DNA from: Fragum whitleyi
Taxonomy: Eukaryota > Mollusca > Bivalvia > Cardiida > Cardiidae
Length of the DNA stretch: 64,000 nt
Reading direction: 5' to 3'
NCBI GenBank assembly: GCA_948146395.1
Contig: OX411544.1
Span: 35,794,457 to 35,858,456, forward strand
The notes under the pieces were generated by a model. It did no database searches, was not told the DNA's origin, and saw only the letters and a list, made by a program, of their open reading frames with translations. Of the stretch, positions 23,020 to 32,169 are shown one piece after another. Position 1 is the first letter of the stretch. Each line of letters starts with the position of its first letter. The translations under genes and the position numbers were made by a program.

Positions 23020-24300
23020 CTAAAAATTGAGCCCTTCACGCGGGTTCATGCCAGATAGCTTCATATGCGTTTTTTGACTAACCTTTTTTTAGTTTTTTTT
23101 TCTCGACTCGAAGTGGTTAAGGACGTCGGAGCTACAACAGCTAGGCGACGTTGCCATGTCTGTGCGAGGATTCAAATTCCGTTTGAGCCAAAATAAATTT
23201 AGATTGTTCAAGACTAAACCCATTGAGAGCAAGCGTTTTATAGGATTTGAAATATTTTGAATGGTCTATAGGGCTTTACCATGGAACGTTCAAATCTGAG
23301 CTCTTACAAGAAAAGTGAGTCCAGTCATGGTTACTGGAAATCTGCACCAAGTTTGGGATGACAAAACGGTGCGAACCGTTTTCAAATTATACCCCGCTTT
23401 GCACACAAGAACAAGTACAAAGCGAGGTATAATTTGAAAACAGTTCGCACTGTTATGTCTTCCTGAACGCGTCTCAAATCACAAAGAAGAGTCATTGATT
23501 TTAATTATGCCAATGAATCAATTATTATTAGTGAAGTCTAAAATGACCTGATATCACCTGCCACGTAGCAAAATGATATCAATGGTTATGCGTTATTTTT
23601 GTTGTTCGGTTTAATTACCACTCTTTCCTAACTCCGTTAGTCACAGATCATAAAGGACCGAGCTTCGTTCGTTTGAGGGTAAGTTACTTCCCCTTTCGTG
23701 ATACTTGAGACAGTTAGAGCACATTATGCTTAAAAATGTTATAAATGTCGTTTCATATCGAACTTATTCTTCGGTTATATAAAGCAGTAAAATTGAAAAC
23801 ACGTAAAAAAAAACATTTAGAAAGATTTCCCTCTCGCATGGTCTTTGGAACCCAATGCGACGGGGGGGGGGGCTGCCGAACGTCCTCCATTAAAGCGGTC
23901 ATGATTATGAGAAAACATCATGGAAGGTCGAACGTCCTCCATTTAAGCGTTAATGAACTCGGGAAAATATCATGGAATGTTTGTCTTTATATAATGTGTA
24001 AATCAATAAAAACGGACGCATCACATTTAGTGGAAAACCACATTGTCGAGCGTTAATCTCGTTGAAAGTTTATTTCTCGAATTGTTCGTATAACTGAATT
24101 TAATGGAAAAGTGAAGCGTTGTTTACAAACAAATTCTGTAAAAATGGAGGTCATTTTCAATAAAATGGGCCTGTCTTTGTTGTTTCTCGCAAATGAAGCT
24201 TAAATTAAAGTTTCGAGTTGAGGGTTTTTGTTGTTTCACTGCTAATTAATTACTCCTTTTTTATTAACAGCAATGATAATAATAATAATAATTAAAAAAA
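23020..24300. other. HES copy 2 downstream flank joining HES copy 3 upstream flank
   Basis: This is paralogous to 6790-8145 followed by 15835-16110, uninterrupted here. It includes a tRNA-like SINE head at about 23105-23195 and the hairpin element 23355-23470. The open frame 23745-24056 is the counterpart of the 5' part of the frame at 7928 and is not a gene. Confidence 0.65.
23355..23470. mobile_element. Hairpin MITE, family 'gatgacaaaacggt'
   Basis: Arms are GGGATGACAAAACGGTGCGA and the inverse around 'aacagttcgcactgttatgt', with centre 'cccgctttgcac...aaagcgaggta'. It sits at the same relative place as the copy at 7188-7301. Confidence 0.75.
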
Positions 24301-24454
24301 AAAGATACGTACGGCACATTGAGATGTTGTTTATATAAAGCATTTGAGAAAGCTAAAATGACCTCAATACAAAACAGTGTATATGGATTTCATGATTAAT
24401 TCCCGAAGTGATATTTCGTCTGGACTGTCATGTTTTTTGAATGCAAAAAAAAAT

Positions 24455-24464
24455 AAAAAAAAAA

Positions 24465-24539
<75 letters not shown>

Positions 24540-24540
24540 A
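24455..24540. repeat. (AAAT)n microsatellite
   Basis: A run of about 85 bp of AAAT/AAATA tetranucleotides. It creates a spurious minus-strand open frame of repeated Tyr-Leu-Phe-Ile. Confidence 0.95.
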
Positions 24541-24584
24541 GGTCGAACGGACATATCGACTAAATCGAACGCACAAAAATCTGT

Positions 24585-25850
24585 TATATATATAATACGT
24601 ACTTAGTGTATTATATGAAAAAATATCTAAGGAGATTGGGAGATTTGATCATTGTCGAGGCTCTGCCGAGACAAATGTCAATTCTTACAACCGAGTTAGA
24701 TATTTTTTCATACAATACACTAATGCCCGCTTGCAGGCTACGTTTAAGCCCGGGATTATAACGGATAACGGGACCACTCACTTGCTGAGCCCTGGGTTTG
24801 GCCAAGACAAGTCCTTTTCTCAACAGAGCCTCAGTTGGCTTGCACACTGATTAACGGTATCGATTTCATCGTTTAAATCCGGGGTTCAGCCAAACCTACT
24901 CCTTAGGTGGTTTGGTTGAGCCCGACTTTTATATTTATATATGAATAATTCTTGAATAATGCATTGGTAATGTAAAGTCGATTTTTTTATAAAATTATTT
25001 AATACTGAATTTCAAAATTAAGTGTCGGCAAATATTGCTATTTTTGAATAGAAAAGAATTAACCTATAAGAATATACTCTGACGAGATTGCTTAAACTGC
25101 ATATACTGTCTTAAATAATTAAATCACAGTGATTAAAGTCTTACAACTTGGTTTATAGTTATGATAATGCTTGATTAGAATTTTTTCCATCCGGAAAAAT
25201 AATAATTCATTATTTATTGTCGAATTAGGTAATAATTCAAATGATAAAAGCCTGGTTTTCAAACAATCACGCGTATTGTTCGACGAAAAGATTAGAACAA
25301 GAATATTAGAATATTTAAACAGTTAAACTACATGTAAGAGTAAAAGTTCTTGTTCCCCTTCGTAGAAAAACGTAACTACATGCATTTCCTACTGTAAAAA
25401 TTAACTTGGTTTCCAAAACAAGTGCGATCTGGTACGTTTTAGCGGATCATTTTCGCATTGACACGAGTCATTAACGAGAGAAGAATTCACTACAATACAA
25501 GCTATAGCTCAAACCTAGGCTTATCTGAGCTCGGGATCAAAACCGTTATGTCAAATGGTCATGAAGTCGAGATCAATTCGGGTTCAGGTCCGGCTTATCT
25601 GAACTCGGATTCAACTTGTTTTTTCCGTTTGAGCCACACAGTAGCCTGCAAGCGGACATAAGTATGAATTATATTTATCTTATAACCTCTATTTGTCTTC
25701 TTGTCGTCGATATTTCTGACTGAAATGCAAGTTTCTTGAAATAACCACATTATATCTTTGTTCTAAAAATAACTATGTGATATCATAAAAAATATCATAC
25801 GGGATGTTATCACACTGATATTTGTTTAGTTATAAGATAAAATACGATTG
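24585..25850. mobile_element. MITE of the 'ttatcttataac' family, host of element A
   Basis: The two outer parts (about 24585-24720 and 25662-25850) together match the uninterrupted copy at about 61190-61530. Shared sequence includes 'gtgtattatatgaaaaaata', 'catacaatacac', 'tatcacactgatatttg' and 'ttataagataaa'. Internal arms form a hairpin. The paralogous HES2 flank (about 16575-16640) lacks it. Partial relatives occur at 21235-21330, 36025-36220 and 58175-58345. Confidence 0.65.
24724..25658. mobile_element. TIR element A, TAA target duplication
   Basis: A 935-bp element with ends TGCCCGCTTGCAGGCTAC and the inverse GTAGCCTGCAAGCGGACA, flanked by TAA on both sides (24721-24723, 25659-25661). 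The interior is AT-rich, with tRNA-like patches near both ends ('gcccgggattataacgg', 'gggatcaaaaccgtta'). No transposase. It matches element B (26116-27127) in the opposite orientation. A 3-bp duplication fits Harbinger- or CACTA-type mechanisms, but the TIR does not let me choose. Confidence 0.85.
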
Positions 25851-26115
25851 ATTTATTTTAATAGTAAAGAGGAAGTCTATTTTTATTAAATATGAATATA
25901 TCTGAATATCTTTTTTCGGTAATAACCATACACATTTGTCTCATCAATCGAGATGTCGTTTCGTTCTCTTATCAAACGAAATGTTAAATGAACGAAGGCT
26001 CATTCGTCGAATTTCCTCTCTTTTTATTGGTGCTTTGTGTTGTTATTAATTTCTCTATACGTCGGAATTAATAGTATTTTGAGAATACATTTTTTTTACC
26101 ACTAAGGTGCACCAA

Positions 26116-27127
26116 TGCCCGCTTGCAGGCTACTGCTTGGCTCAAACGGTAAAAACAAGTTGAATCCGAGTTCAGATAAGCCGGACTTGAACCCGAGATG
26201 ATCTCGACTTCATGACCATTTGCCATAACGGTTTTGATCCCGGGCTCAGACAAGCCTAGGTTTGAGCTATAGCTTGTATTGTTGTGAATTCTTCTCTCGT
26301 TAATGGCTCGTGTCAATGCGAAAATTGTCCGCTAAAACGTACCATATCGCACGTGTATTAGAAACCAAGTTAATTTTTACCGTAGAAAATACACGTAGTT
26401 ACGTTTTTCTACGAAGGGAACAAGAACTTTTACTTTTACGTGTATTTTAAATGTTTTAATTACAACGACAATTTATATTTGTTTCTAATCCTTTCGTCGA
26501 ACACTACGCGTGATTGTTTGAAAATCAGGCGTTTATCATTTGACAAGAAATTATGAATTATTTTCCCGAATGGAAAAAATTCTAACCAAGCATTATCATG
26601 ACCTTAAATTGATAACCAAGTTGTAAGACTTTTATCACTGCGATTTAATTATTAGTGACAGTATATGCAGTTTAAGCAAACTCGACAGAGTATTTTCTTA
26701 TAATTCTTTTCTATTCAAATAGCAATATTTTGCCGACACTTAATTTTGAAATTCAGTATTAAATAATTTCATAAATTAAATCGGCTTCACATTACCAATA
26801 CATTATTCAAGAATTATTCATATAAAAATATAAAGTTGGGCTCAACCAAACCACCTAAGGAGTAGGTTTGGCTGAACCCGGGATTTAAACGGTTAAATCG
26901 ATACCGTTAATCAGTGTGCAAGCCAATGGAGGCTCCGTTGAGAAAAAGACTTGTCTTGGCCAAACCCGGGGCTCAGCAAGTGAGTGGTCCCGTTATCCGT
27001 TATAATCCCGGGCTTACACGTAGCCTGCAAGCGGGCAAAAGACTTGTGGCCAAATCCGGGGCTCAGCAAGTGAGTGGTCCCGTTATCCGTTATGATCCCG
27101 GGCTTAAACGTAGCATGCAAGCGGGCA
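26116..27127. mobile_element. TIR element B, inverted relative to A, CAA target duplication
   Basis: A 1012-bp copy of the family of element A, in reverse orientation, with ends TGCCCGCTTGCAGGCTAC and 'gtagcatgcaagcgggca'. CAA flanks both sides (26113-26115, 27128-27130), and the paralogous HES2 flank at 16911-16913 has a single CAA, the empty site. The last approximately 85 bp are duplicated in tandem: 'gctcagcaagtgagtggtcc' occurs twice, at about 26972 and 27061. It lies just upstream of the HES copy 3 promoter. Confidence 0.88.
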
Positions 27128-27249
27128 CAATTGAAGGAAAACATTTCACACTTCAGGCGAGAATCAGCAAATTATATATCCAATTAAAGAAAGTGGACAA
27201 TATTTATGCCATTTATCACTCAATCACGCAAATCAATAAGTAAGATGTT

Positions 27250-27412
27250 TAATTGACCGATAATTGCTGGGGAGACGATGTCGGCTGGTTGGACATGAGC
27301 TAACGCGTGCGCTATAAGAGTGCTTGTCGAATTTAAAGAATTAAACGGATTTCCCCGATTTAAAGATGATTACTCAATTAAGCAATGCTAACTATCTACG
27401 GGACTATATAAC
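27250..27412 (+). promoter_or_regulatory. HES copy 3 proximal promoter with altered boxes
   Basis: Paralogous to 421-560 and 17041-17195. The N-box is CATGAG (27294-27299) instead of CACGAG, and the E-box is CGCGTG (27304-27309) instead of CACGTG. The TATA box reads TATATAAC (27405-27412). Copy 3 may therefore escape HES or E-box regulation that the other two share. Confidence 0.55.
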
Positions 27413-27519
27413 CTCTAGCAACGGCACGGTTCATACATTCACAATCTGTAGATCATTTCTCTTGTTGACTTTAACAGTATTTATTACAGTTCCGAAGGAA
27501 TCATTTATACATCGTCAAA

Positions 27520-30402
27520 ATGGTCGGACTTAAGATTCTACAACATGATGAGACGTCTGTTCTTCGAAAGGTATGTCGTAGATATCTCTCAGTAACTTTG
27601 CTTCAGCCATGAACCATTTTGAACGAAATCAGACGAATAGCGAATGCCGACGAGGTCTACGTCACCCACCATTTTCGTTTCTCAACGTTTGGAATTGTAC
27701 GCTTGTAATCATCAACAATTATTAAGTACATTGAAAAATGGTCACTCGCACATGTTTTTTGCATCATTGAGCCCGATAAAGGCTTCACAACTTAAGAAAA
27801 TAACTTCACATTTAAGAAGTTTATGCATCTAGATATTTATAAGCAACGCCATTGTGCGTATTCTGCGTTATTAATGAACTGACAGGGCGGGGCTTAGCCG
27901 TGACGTAATTTGGCGAGTTTACTTTTCAAAACTTTGTGTTCTTTAATGTTAACGCATGCAATTAACTGTATTTAACCTAAATGATTCACGTGCTTAGAGA
28001 GAGTGAACTCATTTCATCGTTTGGTTACCAAAGCATCGTAACTTCAGCTTGATAAAGCTGAAGCTACGAGGAGTTGGTTACCCAATTTACGATTTAAGGA
28101 TTCGTGTTATTTATGTCGACTTTGTAGAAGTAAGTTGCTCAAATAAAAGCTGATTTACCTTAACCTTAAATGCAATGATCCGTTACTTAGGCCCCGCCCT
28201 GCCAGGGTATGGATTATAACACATTTGTCCGTGTAATCATCATATTTATTTTAATGCTACATAATCAACGAAAAAGCCCACAGTACAGAATGACCTAGAC
28301 TGGACTCAGTCGGTTTTGTTTGCATTTTAAGAAATATTTTGTTGTAGTTCTATTACAAGCCTCTTTGATTGAAGTTCTGATAAACAAGTGCTGAACAAAA
28401 ACAGGGGACGCATTCAATTCCCTTTGAAAAAAAATGTAAAGAAGAGTCTGGCGACCAGATTAAGTATGACCGCCCCCCTTACACACAAAAAAAAACTCAA
28501 GGGGGTTGTTCTACTGATCATTCTAGAAAACGGATAGATTTCCTTTTCGCCCTAGTTATTCTGCGCAATGCGCGTAGGGTGACAGAGGCAACCAATATAT
28601 GCACTTCTAAGAAACAATTGAAGATCACGGATCAAGATTTTTTTTTAAAAAAAAATTGTGTGATCTGCGAAAAGTTTCGATCCTGGTCAGTCTGCACAAA
28701 TCGCGCAGTCCGAACAGGCTCGACACTTTTCGCAATTCCTAGATGGTGCCTTTTCGCGTGACGGGTCACATATAAAAAGCTCTTACATACACCTTGTAAT
28801 TAGAGATTAGAATAAGTAAGTAAATTTGATTTTTCAGCTGAGAAAGCCAAAGATTGAGAAGAAGAGAAGAGAACGTATTAATAACAGTATTGACAGTCTC
28901 AAGAAGATCCTAACAGGTTCTAGACCTGAGGTCAGTATAATGGAATTTTCATAATTGACAGCGGCGAATCCAGAATTTCTGTAAAAGGGGAGGGGGTTGT
29001 GTTCCCAGCATTAATCAATTTTAACCCTTATTATACTAATTTTAACAATTTTGTAACACATTTTCCTTTTTTAACTGTCTCTATTTTTCAACAATAATCA
29101 AGTAGAAAACAGACGGTGTATGCCAAGATCAGACTTGACAACTGTGCAGAAAGATCTTAGTCTATACTGTCTGAAGTAAACAGCAGTAATGGACTTCTTC
29201 TCAAAAAAGAAATAATGGTGCTTCATAGAAGATTCTTTTGAACCAATCAATTGCCATCTGCTTCAGCCACTAATTTATGTTATAAAATATGTCCCCAAAT
29301 GGTCTGCGATATGGCTTTGGTAATTCACCCGCGTCAGCATTGGGTACTTTCTTAATTGGAATGTTTGACAAATCATGCAATCTACATCAGGCAGACAGGT
29401 CATCTTAAAGTCCGATGTACATTGGTCAAGACGTAAGTCGACATGAAATAAAATAAAGTGCAAACGTTTTGCACGATTTGTTTATTTAAAAAATAGAATA
29501 AATGAATACAAAATGAAACTAGCTCCTTTTCAGAGTGGATTGAAAATCTCAGACATTTCAAAGCAGAACAAAGTATATTCGATCTACATTTATAATGTTA
29601 GGCTTTTATCGGTTTTAACAACAATATTGCAAAACATTTTTTGTATAGGATGGACATTTTGATCAACTTTCCCCGCACTTTGTCTTACGCCCGTTATTTA
29701 AAAGGGTTAAATGTACTTAAGGACTGGAAGAAATACTTGCCAAAGGATTGCTATTGTTGAGAAACCTCAAGTAATTGTTTCCTAGCTTTAGACATAGACC
29801 ATACATTGGTTCAAATGAACTACCAGGTTCAAAACGAAAGGAATTTAAAATCTTGGAAGTCCGATCCTGATATAATCGTTGCACTAAAGTTGAAACTACA
29901 GATGTTTAAACAAATAACGATTTTTTTACAGATTGACATTGACACTAAGTTAGATAAAGCTGAAATCCTAGAGTTAACAGTTAGCCATCTAACTAAAGAG
30001 CAGCGTGTACCAACCACCAGTCATTCATACAACCAAGGGTTCAACGACTGTTCAAGGGCGACAATCCAGTACCTCTCTTCCACAGGCGTCCTTGACCCTG
30101 AGTTATTATTTAGATTACAAACACACCTTAACCAGGTCCAACCTACCCATCAATTGACAGTTCCTGTTTCCATGACAACCAGATATCAAACACATCATCC
30201 CAGATTGTGTTCAACACCAGAGCCCCAACGTCCATTCCAAAGTAACATTTCCATGAGAACATCACCAATGTTCTCACCTAACAGTATAGACTCTTTTCTC
30301 TCAACATCTAGTAGTGATCAAAGTTCGAGTGTGATCTCTGGAACTGATATGAGTCTAATTGGTAACATTTTTTCTGAAGAAAAACCTTGGCGACCCTGGT
30401 AA
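27520..30402 (+). CDS. HES: HES (Hairy/E(spl)) bHLH-Orange repressor, copy 3
   Basis: Predicted exons are 27520-27570, 28838-28930 and 29932-30402, all phase 0 with GT-AG ends, giving about 204 residues. The N-terminus is MVGLKILQHDETSVLRK, diverged from copy 2. The basic region reads LRKPKIEKKRRERIN, with Met to Lys after the hallmark proline, and the helix 1 end reads ILTGSRPE with Asp to Gly. Exon 3 gives IDIDTKLDKAEILELTVSHL, an Orange domain (YNQGFNDCSRATIQYL) and the terminal EKPWRPW. The changes in and near the DNA-binding region could modify specificity. Intron 1 carries an extra MITE (27858-28213). The end of exon 3 and the 3' flank are almost identical to copy 2. Confidence 0.93.
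27858..28213. mobile_element. MITE with ends 'gacagggcggggc', in HES3 intron 1
   Basis: This segment is absent at the paralogous place in HES2 intron 1 (about 17657). The ends 'actgacagggcggggctta' and 'taggccccgccctgccagg' are inverted repeats. A diverged copy lies at about 46945-47135 in an SLC5 intron, sharing 'ctgcgttattaatgaactga' and 'gctgatttaccttaacctta'. Confidence 0.75.
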
Positions 30403-31020
30403 AATAACTTTTTGTTTTTTTTTAGATTGTTGTTAAATGTGCTATGTTTATTTTTAATTATATTAAAATTTTTAAACAACTTTCTATTATTTCTATTAGT
30501 GTTTTTTAGATTTAGTTTGAATAAGAGATTAACTTCGTCGTGGCTGAATGCAGATTATTCCTGCGGTCGCCTCAGTGGCGGATCCAGGGTTGTTATGAAG
30601 GTGGTTAGATGTTGGCTTAGAATTCGATTAATTAGTCCCATAGTATCCTTATGTATAAAGTTAGGGATACTATCAATTGAGTTTAATATTAAGAAAATAA
30701 TATAGTCAGTGAAATGTGACCTGTAACTAGAAAAGGGACCACCTGCAAACTCAGTAAAATAAATATTGAAAAAAAGTAGATTATTTTAGATCATTATAGA
30801 TCAACCTGAGGTCGGATTGGAAAAAAAATCTTTCACTGGGTAGTAGATTGATCATTTCATTTTCAGAAAATAAGCAAAGTAAGGAAAGATTCGATCGTAG
30901 CAATTCGCGCAGTATGACTATGGTCGACACTTTACGCATTACTCGGAGGGTCCCTTTTCGCGTGACGAGTCATTAATGCTTCGACGTTGATCTATGAGCA
31001 CAAATTTTATGTTCAATTTA
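30403..31020. repeat. 3' flank almost identical to that of HES copy 2
   Basis: Compared with 20072-20690 I count only a handful of differences by eye over about 620 bp. The identity stops abruptly after 'cgattttttgcgaaaaat', inside a dispersed repeat. Confidence 0.85.
30758..30763 (+). terminator. Candidate poly(A) signal, HES copy 3
   Basis: AATAAA about 355 bp after the stop, equivalent to the signal after copy 2. Confidence 0.35.
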
Positions 31021-31262
31021 AAATATGACCCGATTTTTTGCGAAAAATCGTCAGAATTTTTAAAATTCAACATTTCAAATTTCCGCGAAACTTATAACGC
31101 CGTTTAAAACTGACGTCACAAAATATACATAATGACGTCATTTTCGCTGTTACAAAATAGCGTTACTATTCGTTCTGAGCTCATTTGTATAGTTATTCCA
31201 CTAGTGTAATAACACCAGTGTATTATCAAAAATATTCAAAGGCGTTATTTCACTTCCTTCAT
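30985..31262 (-). mobile_element. Dispersed repeat, family 'acgggtgttat'
   Basis: A reverse-orientation copy of the repeat at 39027-39470 and 62415-62830. Shared landmarks (here in complement) are 'tttccgcgaaacttataacg', 'atgacgtcattttcg' and 'ttccactagtgtaataacac'. A short fragment also ends the HES2 flank near 20660-20708. Confidence 0.7.
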
Positions 31263-31264
31263 AT

Positions 31265-31530
31265 TATAAGGTGCTTTACACCGCGAACGTTAAAGAACCA
31301 TGCCGGCACACGGCAGTAATTTCGTCATGTATTCTTGCACGTTCCCCCGTAACAACTTAATTCCAAGGGCGCCGCTCTTATGGGCATGTGCTAAGGTAGC
31401 GACGATAATAAAACGGAAATGTAAGCTTACATACGATTTGTCAGTCCGATTAGCTGAGTCGGTATGACACCTCACGTTCGATATCGTGGGTTCAATTCCC
31501 GGACTTGCATACTAAACCGACATTCGGAAC
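31265..31530 (+). mobile_element. tRNA-derived SINE copy, family 1
   Basis: Body 'cgaacgttaaagaaccatg', 'tatgggcatgtgctaaggta', then a tRNA-like region with A-box-like 'ttagctgagtcggtatgaca' and B-box-like 'gtgggttcaattcccggac' at about 31445-31506. Confidence 0.65.
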
Positions 31531-31639
31531 ACCACTCGGCCCATCTCACGATCAACCTCGGATGTACATAGACGGACTAAGTTTTATAATTACGGGAAAA
31601 CCTTAGAAAAACTCTATGACGTCAGTTAAAATGGCGTTA

Positions 31640-32165
31640 GCCCTCGAAACTTTGAGTGAATGCATTTCAGTTTCGTTGCCAACGCTTCTCGTTCTGGTCA
31701 CTTACGCGAAACTATCGTATCCTTATATAAATATCTTAGATTCGTAAATAACGGCTGAAAAATCTTAATTTTTGAGAATGATTCGTCATTCACAAAAATT
31801 AAGACTTCTCAGTCGGTTTTTACTGTAAAGGATATAAATCTTAAGATAGCACCGGTTGTTTCTACGATAGCTTTTCCTACACTGTTTCCGCCTGATAAAA
31901 TGCTCAATTTTGTTAAATACCCATCCGCCTTACATACATCCTACGGTAGGTCTGTTGCAGTTTACGGAAATGGCCGAGTGATGTTCCGAATGACTAAACC
32001 GAGTCCCCTTGTGACATGCTTCGAGCAAGTTAAAGGACAATAGCGGATCTCAGCGGTAGTTTCCCTATGTTGCATACCTATATTGCATACCTCGGAACAA
32101 CTCACCGTCTTCTTGGGGCGTTGCTCATATGGGAAAATTCTACAATAGCGACGATAACGAAAAAA
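31640..32165 (+). mobile_element. Fold-back repeat followed by SINE family 1 fragment
   Basis: About 31640-31945 contains 'aataacggctgaaaaatctt' and its inverse 'tctcagtcggtttttac', and recurs in reverse at 63763-64000. From about 31965 to 32165 a SINE family 1 body follows ('agtccccttgtgaca', 'gttgctcatatgggaaaa'). Confidence 0.55.
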
Positions 32166-32169
32166 AAAT

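Noticed and set aside
23745..24056. 103-residue frame resembling the start of the LINE ORF1 frame
   Set aside because: It is paralogous flank DNA without LINE sequence.
24364..24576. Minus-strand frame with repeated Leu-Phe-Ile-Tyr
   Set aside because: It is the (AAAT)n microsatellite.
25458..26316. Similar peptides starting MTR(V/A)INERRIH on opposite strands
   Set aside because: They lie in the same part of elements A and B, which are inverted copies; similarity follows from the DNA, with tRNA-like patches inside. No evidence of a protein gene.
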